A DNA stretch of 64,000 nucleotides, from contig NZ_CP133111.1 in assembly GCF_033001325.1 (NCBI RefSeq), positions 3,612,501 to 3,676,500 on the forward strand, given 5' to 3'. Below, piece after piece: positions 37,827-46,300 of this stretch. This DNA comes from Rhodopseudomonas sp. BAL398. Lineage in GTDB: Bacteria > Pseudomonadota > Alphaproteobacteria > Rhizobiales > Xanthobacteraceae. Below the pieces are notes generated by a model. That model was given only the letters and a program-made list of their open reading frames with translations. It was not told the origin of the DNA and ran no database searches. Each line of letters starts with the position of its first letter. Position 1 is the stretch's first letter. A program made the translations under genes and the position numbers.

Positions 37827-38450
37827 TCAGGCGCTGCGACGACGCAGCTCGGCGGCCTCGGCTTCGCGCGCGGCCTTCACACTGTCTCTGGTCTCGATCC
37901 GGCCGATGTAATCGACCAGCCGCGGCCACGGAGACAGATCGATGTGGTGAATCCGATTCCAGGTGACGATGGTGTAGCAATAGGCATCGGCCACGGTGAA
38001 TTCGTCGCCCGTCAGATAGGGGCGGGACGTCAGGACCTCGTTCAGCCAGCCGAATCGCTTCGAGAGATTCTCGATCGCGACCTCGCGGTAGGCGGGCGGC
38101 GTGGTCGGCCTGAACAGCGGGGTGAACCCCTTGTGCAATTCCGCGCTGACGAAGCTCAGCCATTCCAGCACGCGATACCTGGCGAGATCGAAGCTCTTCG
38201 GCAGCAGGGAGTTCGCCGGCTGCATGTCGGCGAGGCATTGCACGATGACCGTGCCTTCTGTCAGCAACTGGCCATCGTCGAGCTGCAATGTCGGCACCTG
38301 CCCCTTCGGGTTGATGGCGAAATAGTCACTGCCATCCGGGTTCTTCTTGGCGCGAACATCGACCCATTCAAGGGTGAGCGGGACCTTGAGTTCGCGGGCG
38401 ACGATGTCGACCGCCAGCGAACAGGCGTGTGGCGCGAGGTAAAGTTTCAT
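37827..38450 (-). CDS. Glutathione S-transferase family protein (paralog 2)
   Basis: A 207-residue GST, closely related to the one at 31294-31926 (shared blocks CSLAVDIV, PDGSDY, AINPKGQVP and SPWPRL-like segments). The N-terminal thioredoxin fold has APHACSLAVDIV and LLTEGTVIVQCL; the C-terminal helical domain has PYLTGDEFTVADAYCYTI. It is encoded between a Bug-type binding protein and the cyclase gene in one minus-strand run. Confidence 0.87.
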   Translation of the reverse strand: MKLYLAPHACSLAVDIVARELKVPLTLEWVDVRAKKNPDGSDYFAINPKGQVPTLQLDDGQLLTEGTVIVQCLADMQPANSLLPKSFDLARYRVLEWLSFVSAELHKGFTPLFRPTTPPAYREVAIENLSKRFGWLNEVLTSRPYLTGDEFTVADAYCYTIVTWNRIHHIDLSPWPRLVDYIGRIETRDSVKAAREAEAAELRRRSA

Positions 38451-38501
38451 CAGGTTCTTTCGAAGCTATGGGTAAGGGAATGGTAGGTCGGGGCAGCACG
38501 C

Positions 38502-39521
38502 TTAGTTGATCTTGATCTTGCGCCGCACGACGATGTCGCCGTAGCGCGCCCGGCCCTGTTCGATCCGCCGCTGGAGGTCTTCGGGCGAACTGTAGGCGGG
38601 ATCAAACCCGGCGCGATCGAGCGCGGTACGCAGGCTAGGCTCGTCAAGCGCCTTCTTCATCGCAACGTTCAAGGTGCGCACAATGTCGGGCGGCGTCTTG
38701 GCGGGCGCGAGCAGCGCAAAGAAGCCCACCATGGCCAGATCCGGCACCCCGGCTTCCGCCGCCGTTGGGACGTTGGGAAAGAGCGGATGGCGGGTGTCGC
38801 TGGTAATGAGGAGAGGCTGGAGCTGTCCGGCCTTGATGCTGCCGATCAAGGGCGACAGGACCTCGTCCATCAGCTGCGCTTCGTTCTTTGCAACGGCATC
38901 GCGCGCCGACGCGCCTCCCTTATAGGGAATGTGCCGAAGCTCAGTGCCGGTCGCGGCCATGAATATCTCGCCCAGAAGATGGTTGCTCGAGCCGACGCCG
39001 GCCGATGCGAAATTGAGCTTCCCGGGCTCGGCCTTCGCAAGCGCGATGAAGTCCTTCAACGTCTTGGCGCCCGTTGCGGTGGAGGCGGCGAATAGGAATG
39101 GTTGCGTCACCCCCAGACTGACCGGCGTCAGCTCCTTCACATATTGCTGATCGTCATACAGCACCGGCGAGACCGTGAGCGTGCTGCCGCTGCCCCACAA
39201 AAGCGTGTAACCGTCAGGCTCCGCCTCGGAGAATCGGCGCGTGCCCAATCGGCCGCCGGCACCGGGTCGGTTGTCCACGACCACCTGTTGTCCCAAGACT
39301 TCGGACAGCTGCCGCGCGACCAGCCGCGCCGAGATATCCGTCGACCCTCCGGCCTCGAAGGCGACGATCAATGTAATTGGACGGTTAGGAAACGGCGCGG
39401 CGGCGAACGTTGGCGTAGCGTCTACGCCCAAAAGGCAGGCCAAGGCCGTGATTACCACGACCAGAGACCGACCGCATGTTTCGGTGAATCTGCGCCAGGC
39501 AGCACAATCAATGTAAGTCAT
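38502..39521 (-). CDS. Bug/TctC-type periplasmic binding protein (second)
   Basis: A 339-residue binding protein with a long N-terminus whose hydrophobic segment (LVVVITALACLLGVDATPTFAA) is a signal peptide. Bug-family motifs are ITLIVAFEAGGSTDISARLVARQL, VVDNRPGAGGRLGTRRFSEAEPDGYTLLWGSGST and HIPYKGGASARDAVAKNEAQL. No TctAB pair is next to it, so it may serve the tctAB encoded at 34304-36237 or act as an orphan ligand sensor. It diverges from another Bug gene at 39653. Confidence 0.9.
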   Translation of the reverse strand: MTYIDCAAWRRFTETCGRSLVVVITALACLLGVDATPTFAAAPFPNRPITLIVAFEAGGSTDISARLVARQLSEVLGQQVVVDNRPGAGGRLGTRRFSEAEPDGYTLLWGSGSTLTVSPVLYDDQQYVKELTPVSLGVTQPFLFAASTATGAKTLKDFIALAKAEPGKLNFASAGVGSSNHLLGEIFMAATGTELRHIPYKGGASARDAVAKNEAQLMDEVLSPLIGSIKAGQLQPLLITSDTRHPLFPNVPTAAEAGVPDLAMVGFFALLAPAKTPPDIVRTLNVAMKKALDEPSLRTALDRAGFDPAYSSPEDLQRRIEQGRARYGDIVVRRKIKIN

Positions 39522-39563
39522 TCTCGCTCCCGTTTGGTTGATTTTGTAATTTTCGATGTCTTT

Positions 39564-39582
39564 TTTCTTACATTATGATAAT
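39564..39582 (-). promoter_or_regulatory. Shared 19-nt motif, site 3 (between divergent Bug genes)
   Basis: The minus strand reads ATTATCATAATGTAAGAAA and contains a perfect inverted repeat, ATTAT-C-ATAAT. It is 43 bases upstream of the minus-strand Bug gene and 71 upstream of the plus-strand one. TTGACA lies just before it on the minus strand. This is the most symmetrical of the four sites. Confidence 0.5.
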
Positions 39583-39652
39583 GATTATAACTGTCAACAA
39601 ACTTCTGACCCGCGTATCAGGCGGATCAGGCAACACCAACACGGAGGACGTC

Positions 39653-40615
39653 ATGCGTATTATCGGGATAGCCGCAGTGATTGCGGTGTTTGCAGCCGGT
39701 GCGGCTCAGGCGGAGGTCAAGTATCCGTCGCGGCCGATCACCATGGTGGTCGCGTTTTCGGCGGGGGGAGGCACCGACACCGCCGCGCGCATGATCGCGA
39801 AGGATCTGTCGGTCGAGCTGGGCCAACCCATCGTCATCGAGAACCGGCCCGGCGCCGGGGGCGCGATCGGCGCGGAGACCGTCGTCCGCGCGGCACCAGA
39901 CGGATACACGTTGCTGTTCGGCTCGGGATCAGAGCTCGACGTGTTGCCGGCCGTCAAAGCCGTCGCGCCCTACGATACGCTGAAGGATTTCACGCCGATC
40001 GCACAGATCGGAACCGTCGCGTTCCTGCTTGCTGTCAACCCGGCCGTGAAGGCCAACACGGTAAAGGAGCTGATCGATCTGGCGAAGCCGCCTCATGACA
40101 TCACCTACGCATCCTATGGTGTCGGCTCGACCAACCACCTGATCGGCGCGGCATTCGCGCACAAGACCGGCGCGAAGCTGGTCCATGTGCCTTATAAAGG
40201 CAGCGCGGCGGCCGCCACCGATCTGCTCTCCGGACAGGTCCAGATCGCTTTCGATACCGTCTCCTCGATGATGCCTTATGTGAAAGACGGCAAATTGAGA
40301 GCATTGGCGACGCTGTCTCCCACGCGCTCGACCCTGGCGCCTGACCTGCCGACGATGGCGGAGAGCGGTGTTTCGGACTTCGTCTTCGAAGGATCGCTCG
40401 GCATGCTGGCGCCGCGCAACACGCCTCCGGAGATCGTCGAACGGATCCATGCGGCGGTTTCGAAAGTGCTGCGATCGCCGGCTCTGGTCGAGGCCTTCCG
40501 TCAGCGCGGCGTTACGATCGTCGATCGCGGGCCGAAGCAGTTCGGCGACTTCCTGAAAGCCGACATTCAGAAGTGGAAGCGGATCGCCCACACCGCGCAA
40601 ATCCAGCTCAAATGA
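39653..40615 (+). CDS. Bug/TctC-type periplasmic binding protein (third)
   Basis: A 320-residue binding protein. The ATG at 39653 follows GGAGG and gives a good signal peptide (MRIIGIAAVIAVFAAGAAQA). Family blocks: ITMVVAFSAGGGTDTAARMIAKDL, VIENRPGAGGAIGAETVVRAAPDGYTLLFGSGSE and HVPYKGSAAAATDLLSGQVQIAF. It is the only plus-strand gene in the cluster and is followed by a strong hairpin terminator. Confidence 0.92.
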   Translation: MRIIGIAAVIAVFAAGAAQAEVKYPSRPITMVVAFSAGGGTDTAARMIAKDLSVELGQPIVIENRPGAGGAIGAETVVRAAPDGYTLLFGSGSELDVLPAVKAVAPYDTLKDFTPIAQIGTVAFLLAVNPAVKANTVKELIDLAKPPHDITYASYGVGSTNHLIGAAFAHKTGAKLVHVPYKGSAAAATDLLSGQVQIAFDTVSSMMPYVKDGKLRALATLSPTRSTLAPDLPTMAESGVSDFVFEGSLGMLAPRNTPPEIVERIHAAVSKVLRSPALVEAFRQRGVTIVDRGPKQFGDFLKADIQKWKRIAHTAQIQLK

Positions 40616-40620
40616 ATCGA

Positions 40621-40653
40621 AAGGCGCCCGAGATATTCGATCTCGGGCGCCTT
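40621..40653. terminator. Hairpin between convergent genes
   Basis: AAGGCGCCCGAGAT pairs perfectly with ATCTCGGGCGCCTT around ATTCG, a 14-bp stem, 6 bases past the Bug-gene stop. The convergent alpha/beta hydrolase gene ends 46 bases further on. It probably stops transcription from the left and perhaps both sides; no clear T-run follows. Confidence 0.75.
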
Positions 40654-40698
40654 AATGGTTTGGCTTCAACTATCTTGCTTCGGGCGGCCCCAGCCCGT

Positions 40699-41553
40699 TC
40701 ACCGGTTGAGAAACTCCTGTAGCACCGCGTTAAAACCGGTCAGATTGTCATCGTGGACGTAGTGGGTAGCGCCGGGCACATCGATCGTCTCAATGAGCGG
40801 ATTGCGGCGGCGCATCTCCGCGGCAGTGGCGGATGACAGAAAATCCGAATTGGCGCCGCGGATCAGTAAGGTCGGCATGGCGAGAGCTTCGACGTGCGGC
40901 CACAGATCCACGGATGGCGTTGCGTCGCTCAATCGGGCTCGGGCAATGCCTTCGGCGTCGTGGCACCAAGAGAATCTGCCGTCATCCTCCCGCTTCAACG
41001 AATGCGCGACGCGCGACTGAAGGGCCTCCGCGGAAACTGCGGGACGCAGCTTGCGCCAGAACGCGGTGGCCTCCTCGATATTCGCGAAGGACGACGGCGT
41101 CTGTTGCAGTTCTTGCCTGATGCGATCCGACCCGTTTGAGCTGGCTGACGCGCCGGGGCCCATATCCGCGATAATCAGCGCGGACAGTCGTTCGGGATGC
41201 CGCGCCGCGTAGACGATCGCATTGGCCCCTCCCATGGAGTGGCCCAGCAGAACGAAATTCTTGAGCGACAGCCGATCGACCAGCGCCTCGAGATCGCGAA
41301 CATAGGCGGCCGTGTGATAGTTTCCTTGCGGATCCCAATCGCTGGATCCGCGACCGCGCTGATCCAGCGCAATCACGCGCCAGTCCGGCAACAGCGGCAA
41401 CGCGACCGGCTCCCAGGTGTATCCATAGCTGCGCAAGCCGTGCAACATCACGATAGCGGGCGCCTGCTCCACGCCCCATTCCAGGAAGCGCAGCTTGAGG
41501 CCTTCGCTTTGCACCCAGCCTTCGCGGGGCAGATCCGTCATTGTGCCTGTCAT
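40699..41553 (-). CDS. Alpha/beta-fold hydrolase
   Basis: A 284-residue hydrolase. The oxyanion-hole strand is MLHGLRSYGYTW, the nucleophile elbow GHSMGGANA with Ser at its centre, the acid residue is near IRGANSDFLS, and the catalytic His is in VPGATHYVHDDN. The pattern resembles carboxylesterase/C-C hydrolase-like enzymes of catabolic clusters. It lies 13 bases after the amino-acid-synthesis-family gene and is probably cotranscribed with it. Confidence 0.85.
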   Translation of the reverse strand: MTGTMTDLPREGWVQSEGLKLRFLEWGVEQAPAIVMLHGLRSYGYTWEPVALPLLPDWRVIALDQRGRGSSDWDPQGNYHTAAYVRDLEALVDRLSLKNFVLLGHSMGGANAIVYAARHPERLSALIIADMGPGASASSNGSDRIRQELQQTPSSFANIEEATAFWRKLRPAVSAEALQSRVAHSLKREDDGRFSWCHDAEGIARARLSDATPSVDLWPHVEALAMPTLLIRGANSDFLSSATAAEMRRRNPLIETIDVPGATHYVHDDNLTGFNAVLQEFLNR

Positions 41554-41566
41554 GTCTGGTCAGCCA

Positions 41567-42193
41567 TCAATTGAGACCGTCTTCGCCGCGAATCTCCTCG
41601 GCGCGCAGGCCGCCGAGACGCGCGTGGAGGCGCCCTCTGCTGGCTACGGCAAAGGCAACGATCACTTCGTCGCTCGACGGCCCGTCGGGAAACTGCGCGG
41701 TGATCGTATCGTAGTGTGAGCGGACATAGAGCGCATCCTTGTGCGCCAGCGGAATGTCGATCGAGGTGCCGGGCCCGCCGCGCTTGCCGCTGGATGGGAT
41801 CCAGGCCTTGCCACCGCCGACGGATTCGCGGACCGGCTCGGCAAAGATACTCGTCAGGAACGCATTGCCATGTTCATACTCGCCATCGGCGCCGACGATG
41901 GCCGCCTTGCCGTAACTCTCGACCTGGTTGGACCCGAGAAGCGCCCGCATCCTGCGTCCGAATTCCGCACCCAATGCAGGCGAGTCCGCAACGATCAGGT
42001 CGAGGTTTTCGCTGAACACGCCGGCATAGGGGTTCGCGATCGCAGCCGCCAACACATACTTCAGAAGCGGGGCGCCGTCCGCCAATTGTCCGCTCTCATT
42101 GGCAAGGCTCTCATCGACCTGCGTGTACCATTTGCGGATATGATACTCGGCAAAGTTCTTTGGCTTTTTCAAGAACAGCTCCTTTGAATTCAA
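41567..42193 (-). CDS. Amino-acid-synthesis-family protein (PF06684 type)
   Basis: A 208-residue protein that resembles the family named amino acid synthesis protein (formerly DUF1185). Typical blocks are RKWYTQVDES near the start, AAAIANPYAGVFSENLDLIVADS, ESYGKAAIVGADGEYEHGNAFLT and GGGKAWIPSSGKRGGPGTSIDIPLAHKDALYVRSHYD. The biochemical role of the family is not established despite its name. It often occurs in catabolic clusters with TTT or ABC transporters. It precedes the alpha/beta hydrolase gene. Confidence 0.8.
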   Translation of the reverse strand: MNSKELFLKKPKNFAEYHIRKWYTQVDESLANESGQLADGAPLLKYVLAAAIANPYAGVFSENLDLIVADSPALGAEFGRRMRALLGSNQVESYGKAAIVGADGEYEHGNAFLTSIFAEPVRESVGGGKAWIPSSGKRGGPGTSIDIPLAHKDALYVRSHYDTITAQFPDGPSSDEVIVAFAVASRGRLHARLGGLRAEEIRGEDGLN

Positions 42194-42225
42194 ATCCGGC
42201 AGCCGTCATTGGCAAACCGCAAGAA

Positions 42226-42252
42226 GGGGGGCAATTTTGCATTGCCCCCCTG
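42226..42252. terminator. Stem-loop between the Asp-box protein gene and the amino-acid-synthesis-family gene
   Basis: AGGGGGGCAA pairs with TTGCCCCCCT around a 7-base loop (10-bp stem). It lies 20 bases after the stop of the minus-strand Asp-box gene and just upstream of the next gene. It may end or attenuate the first transcript; the following T-run is poor. Confidence 0.5.
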
Positions 42253-42271
42253 AGGTCCGGGGACGGGTCCG

Positions 42272-43312
42272 TTACACGTCGGATTTTGCATGCGCCTTGA
42301 GCGGCGCGGCGACCGGCGTCCAGGCAACCGCGGTGATCTCGCTGAAGTCACGCCATTCCTTTTCCCAGGTCCGGCCGGCATCGCGGGAGACGAAGAGATT
42401 GCCGTATTTCGTGCCGGCGTAGATCAAGTTCGCATCCGCGGCGTGCGCGCCGAACGCCCACACGGTTGAGTTCGGGGTCTGCTTGAAATTGGTCAGTTCC
42501 CAGCTTTCACCCCGATCGGCCGATCGATAGATCCGCGTCTGGATGCCCGGCGTGCCGTCTCCGATCGCCAGCAACAGGTCGTTGCCATTGCCCGGCAGCG
42601 GCAGGATCGTGCGCGTGTAGTACAAGCCTTCAAACCGCTCCTTGGACGGCTCACCGGACCAGGTCTGGCCGTCATCGACGCTGCGATAGGCCGTATTCAC
42701 GGTGAGGACGAAAGTCGTCTTGGGCGCCGACGGCGTGGCCGAAGCGATGGCGATCGCATGAATATCGGAATGCCGGATGGTTTGGTCGGCGCCGTCAAGG
42801 CGCACCCAGGTCGCGCCCGCATCGTTGCTACGCCACACACCGCCCTCTTCGAGCCCGAACCAGACTTGGCGGCCATCATCGGGATCGACACAGATCGTCA
42901 GCAGTCTCGGCCGATTGACGCCCGCGCAGAACTCGGGGAACTCCTCGACGACACGCGTGAAGGTCTCGCCCGAATCGGTCGACTTGAACAGCGCCGCCCG
43001 CGACGGCGCGCCGGTTCCGGCATACAGCACGGTCGGGTCATTGGGATCGACGGCGAGGGACCAGACCGTCATTCCCTGGATCGGCCCGTTGGCGCGCCGC
43101 CAATGCGCCCCCGCATTCTCGCTGATACAGACGCCGCAATCGGCCCCGGCATAGATACGCTGCGGATTCTTGGGATCGACCGCGAGCGAGCGGACGATGC
43201 CGTCGAACTCGATCGGTTCGCCCAAGCCCAAGCGGTGCCACGTGGCCCCATTGTCATTGCTGCGCAACATGCCCTGGCCCGCCGTTGCGACGATAATCGT
43301 ACTCTTCATCAA
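42272..43312 (-). CDS. Sortilin/BNR-type Asp-box beta-propeller protein
   Basis: A 346-residue beta-propeller without signal peptide. At least seven Asp boxes (S-x-D-x-G-x-x-W type) are seen: SNDNGATWHRL, SENAGAHWRRA, STDSGETFTRV, SNDAGATWVRL, SVDDGQTWSGE, SADRGESWELT and SRDAGRTWEKE. Such proteins are annotated as exo-alpha-sialidase-like or VPS10-domain glycosyl hydrolases, but sialidase residues cannot be shown here. A cytosolic sensor, lactonase-like or carbohydrate-binding role are options. A shared 19-nt motif starts 21 bases upstream of the ATG. Confidence 0.82.
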   Translation of the reverse strand: MMKSTIIVATAGQGMLRSNDNGATWHRLGLGEPIEFDGIVRSLAVDPKNPQRIYAGADCGVCISENAGAHWRRANGPIQGMTVWSLAVDPNDPTVLYAGTGAPSRAALFKSTDSGETFTRVVEEFPEFCAGVNRPRLLTICVDPDDGRQVWFGLEEGGVWRSNDAGATWVRLDGADQTIRHSDIHAIAIASATPSAPKTTFVLTVNTAYRSVDDGQTWSGEPSKERFEGLYYTRTILPLPGNGNDLLLAIGDGTPGIQTRIYRSADRGESWELTNFKQTPNSTVWAFGAHAADANLIYAGTKYGNLFVSRDAGRTWEKEWRDFSEITAVAWTPVAAPLKAHAKSDV

Positions 43313-43332
43313 CGCTCCCCTTAGATATTCAT

Positions 43333-43351
43333 TTTCTCATATTGCAATAAA
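43333..43351 (-). promoter_or_regulatory. Shared 19-nt motif, site 4 (before the Asp-box protein gene)
   Basis: The minus strand reads TTTATTGCAATATGAGAAA and contains the palindrome TATTGCAATA. It is 21 bases from the ATG of the Asp-box gene. It agrees with site 1 at 14 of 19 positions. Confidence 0.5.
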
Positions 43352-44240
43352 ATCTCAATCTCAACTGGAAGTAAAGCGAACTTTTGCGAAGGCCCGTCGC
43401 GGCGGGCGGCCCCTTTTCGCCGCGGCCACCGATGCCATTCGCCGCTCGAGTCACGGCGTTGGGCCAAGTTCTTTGCTCGTCGGCGTCTGTCGAATGAGAG
43501 GTGGCCGGGCTTCGCGCAGACGGCCCGGTTGGCAAGGTCGAGATTGCCACGCGAGAGCCCCCCTCTGAGGCAGCGCTTTGGGAGACCTGACCGGACTGGG
43601 GATGGATTATTGGGTTTGGCTCGCTCGAGAGCGTCGGACTGAAGCGTCCTCGTCACCCGCGCCGAAGCCTTCGGCCGGCCTCGGCGGCAGAAACCTCATC
43701 GTTCAGCCGGCCGGAATTGAGCCTTGCCGAGCGAGAATGATGATGATGTACCGCAGGCTGTCGATGCCGGAAATTCGTGCCGATCTCATCGACGCGAGGG
43801 AGGCCGGACGGATCCTCCTTAAAATCGCACTTACGTGTACCACCGTCAGAGACGCCGAGATTTGAAGAAAGCGGCGTGAGGACGAGCAATCCTGAGCAGC
43901 GGAAACCTTGCCTAAAATCTTTCCGCTGGCTTCTCGAAGCAGCGCTAAGTGAGCAGATCGCCCTGAGCCCCTCCAGGCAGCGTGGTCAGTTGTCGAGAGT
44001 TTTCCACTTTAGTATTTTCATGGTCGGCCGACCGATATGGCGGTGCCGGCGCGGCAAGGTAAAAACGCCAGCTTTTCGGCGTCGTGAGGGCTTCCGAGAT
44101 CCCAGGAACCGACGATGACGTCACCCGCATTGCGCGGTTTTACCAGGTAGATGGACGGCGCTGATCGGCAGGAAGGCTCTGAACCCGCGCGCCGGTCGAT
44201 CGCCGCCTATTAGGTCATTCCGACACTCGGGAAGCGCATT

Positions 44241-44274
44241 GGGGGCGGTGTGCCGATCCCGGCCGGCCGCCCCC
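44241..44274. terminator. GC-rich stem-loop after the ABC binding-protein gene
   Basis: GGGGGCGG pairs with CCGCCCCC, 55 bases past the stop of the minus-strand binding-protein gene. An inner GGCCGG palindrome may extend the structure. No T-run follows, so it is a moderate candidate for the terminator of the ABC operon. Confidence 0.4.
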
Positions 44275-44328
44275 ACTCATTCAACGCCGCATCGATCTCA
44301 CATGGACGGGCGGCCGGCTACCCGGATT

Positions 44329-45426
44329 CTATTTCGCTCTTTCACGAGCGGCGGCCTGAGCAATGGGCAGGAAGCGATTGGTGACGAACTCCTCGATCGG
44401 CGGCGCTTTGGTGATCAGCCCCTGGTCCAGGAAGGTCTTGATGTAGGCGTCCAGGCTCGGCACATCGATTTCCGACGGAACACCGCTCATATCGAACGAC
44501 CGGCCCAGCACTTCGAGCTCCTTCAAACCGATCTTATGGGCTTCGGCTTCGGACCCCTTGGGTTTGGCGGACGGATTGACCTGCCAATAGACATCCAGCG
44601 CTTGAGTGGGGTTATCGTGAATCGCCTCCAGGGACTTTTGGATCGCACGCGTAAAATGGGCGAGCGCGTTTGGCATCTTCTGGATCGTGTCCCATGTCGT
44701 GAAATAGCCGCCGTCTCCCACCTTGCTGAGGCTCGGGGGCCGCCAGTAGGTGAGCTTCATGTCCGGGGCGGCGGTCTCGATCTGCGCATAGGCTGCGTCC
44801 CACAGCGACAACGCGTCCACCTGACCTTCCTTCAGAGCGCTGATCGCCCGCTGCCCGGTGCCGACCGGCAGGAATTTGAGGCTGGCGGGATCGATGCCGG
44901 CGTCTTTTGCTACAATCTTAGCGATGATGAGGCCCGTGCTGCCCATGCTGGAGACGCCGATCGTCTTGCCCGCGAGGTTCGCGGGTGAACTGATCTTGCC
45001 ACCCCCGGGGACCGCCACCGAGTAGATCAGACTGCGATAGATCTGATAGAAGAGGACGCCGTTGAGTCCCTTCTCGTAACTATGGATGAGCGCCTCCGGC
45101 GTCCCACTCATGACCTGCGCTTGCCCGGTGTTGATCGCCTGGATGGTGACGGAGTCGCCGTGGGAATAGTTGATCTCGACGTTCAACCCCTCTTGGTCGA
45201 AGAACCCCATTTTCTGGCCAACGTACAACGGCAGATATCCGATGTTCGGCACCGGGCTGGCCCCTTGCACCACGAGATTCTTCTGCTCGGGCGCCTTGAT
45301 CTCATTCGGAGCTGGAATCGCGCTGGCCGCAGCCGGTGCGCCGATCGCGCTGCTGCTGTAGCCTCCGACGCCGAGGCAAGCGATCAACAACATCGTCCGC
45401 GCGCTGAAAGAATTGTACCGATTCAT
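44329..45426 (-). CDS. NitT/Tau-type ABC transporter substrate-binding protein (set 1)
   Basis: A 365-residue periplasmic binding protein of the SsuA/ThiY-like family. The signal peptide is MNRYNSFSARTMLLIACLGVG; the ATG at 45426 is preferred because AAAGGG is well placed for it (45432 is the other choice). Motifs: IGYLPLYVGQKMGFFDQEGLNVEI and the ligand-hinge VMSGTPEALIHSYEKG, then GKTIGVSSMGSTGLIIAKIVAKDAGIDP. It closes the operon ATPase-permease-binding protein that starts behind iteron array A. The ligand is unknown; a pyridine carboxylate or a side-chain precursor is inferred from the regulon. Confidence 0.9.
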   Translation of the reverse strand: MNRYNSFSARTMLLIACLGVGGYSSSAIGAPAAASAIPAPNEIKAPEQKNLVVQGASPVPNIGYLPLYVGQKMGFFDQEGLNVEINYSHGDSVTIQAINTGQAQVMSGTPEALIHSYEKGLNGVLFYQIYRSLIYSVAVPGGGKISSPANLAGKTIGVSSMGSTGLIIAKIVAKDAGIDPASLKFLPVGTGQRAISALKEGQVDALSLWDAAYAQIETAAPDMKLTYWRPPSLSKVGDGGYFTTWDTIQKMPNALAHFTRAIQKSLEAIHDNPTQALDVYWQVNPSAKPKGSEAEAHKIGLKELEVLGRSFDMSGVPSEIDVPSLDAYIKTFLDQGLITKAPPIEEFVTNRFLPIAQAAARERAK

Positions 45427-45475
45427 CTGCATAAATCCCTTTCTACTATCAGAGCCTGTGGGCAGGATTGCATCG

Positions 45476-46300
45476 TTATCGTTGGGCGGTCTTGCTGTCT
45501 GAGCTTTGAGACCAAAACGCGAACTTCCTCCCCATGGCATTGATGAGGAAATGCAGCGCCGAACCCATCGCAGCCAGGAAGAACAGAACAGAGAACAGTC
45601 CCGGCGTATCGAAATTTGTCTGGCGAATGATCACCAGGCTGCCGAGACCGTTTGGCGAGCCGAGAAACTCAGCGACGACGGCTCCGATCACGGCGAATAC
45701 CGCAGCGACATCGAGCCCGGCGAAAATGTAGGGCATCGCGTTCGGAATTCGGACCCTGACCAGCCGCGTCCACCAGTTTGCGCGGAGTGCACGCATCAGG
45801 ATGAGCTGCCTCTCGTCACCGGCCTTGAGCCCCGCGATCACGTTGACGACCACTGGAAAGAACGCCACCAGCGCGGTGATCATGAACTTCGATGTATGCC
45901 CGTATCCAAACCAGACCAGGATGAGGGGCGCCATCGCGATCTTCGGCATCGCCTGAAACGCCACCACGAAGGGATACACGGACCGCTCGACCAGCGGATG
46001 CACGATGAGGAGAGGCCCGATCAAAATGCCCATCACCGCCGCGATGAGAAAGCCGACCACCACCACGTAAAGCGTCTGCAGGAACTGGCCGGACCAGAAG
46101 TGCGGATCCGTCATATCGCGCCAGATGGCATGCGCGGTCGCTGCGGGGGTCGGAACGAGGTAGGCAGGCAGCAGGCCCAGGGCCGTGATCATCTGCCAGA
46201 CGATCACGCACAAAATGAACAGACCGAAGGACAGCGATGCGGAGACCGCAAGATCGAGCAATCTTTCGGTGCGATCCGATGAGCCGGATTTAGTGGACAT
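45476..46300 (-). CDS. NitT/Tau-type ABC transporter permease (set 1)
   Basis: A 274-residue inner-membrane permease of the SsuC/TauC type with six helices. The ATPase-coupling EAA loop is LILMRALRANWWTRLVRVRIPNAMPYIFAG. The N-terminal cytoplasmic stretch is short. It overlaps the end of the ATPase gene by 11 bases, indicating coupling, and is followed 49 bases later by the binding-protein gene. Confidence 0.92.
   Translation of the reverse strand: MSTKSGSSDRTERLLDLAVSASLSFGLFILCVIVWQMITALGLLPAYLVPTPAATAHAIWRDMTDPHFWSGQFLQTLYVVVVGFLIAAVMGILIGPLLIVHPLVERSVYPFVVAFQAMPKIAMAPLILVWFGYGHTSKFMITALVAFFPVVVNVIAGLKAGDERQLILMRALRANWWTRLVRVRIPNAMPYIFAGLDVAAVFAVIGAVVAEFLGSPNGLGSLVIIRQTNFDTPGLFSVLFFLAAMGSALHFLINAMGRKFAFWSQSSDSKTAQR

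Larger units (their letters stand above)
43313..44328. other. Large intergenic region between the tct cluster and the nicotinate-region ABC operon
   Basis: The 1016 bp carry site 4 of the shared 19-nt motif (43333-43351) and a GC-rich stem-loop (44241-44274). Open frames of 60-110 codons exist on both strands (for example 43578-43865) but show no family, poor ribosome sites and frame overlap, so they are not called. Nothing else was recognised; degraded sequence at this junction of two accessory modules is possible. Confidence 0.5.

Noticed and set aside
43578-43865. 95-codon plus-strand frame in the large intergenic region
   Set aside because: It has no recognised family, no ribosome site, and overlaps an equally long frame on the other strand.
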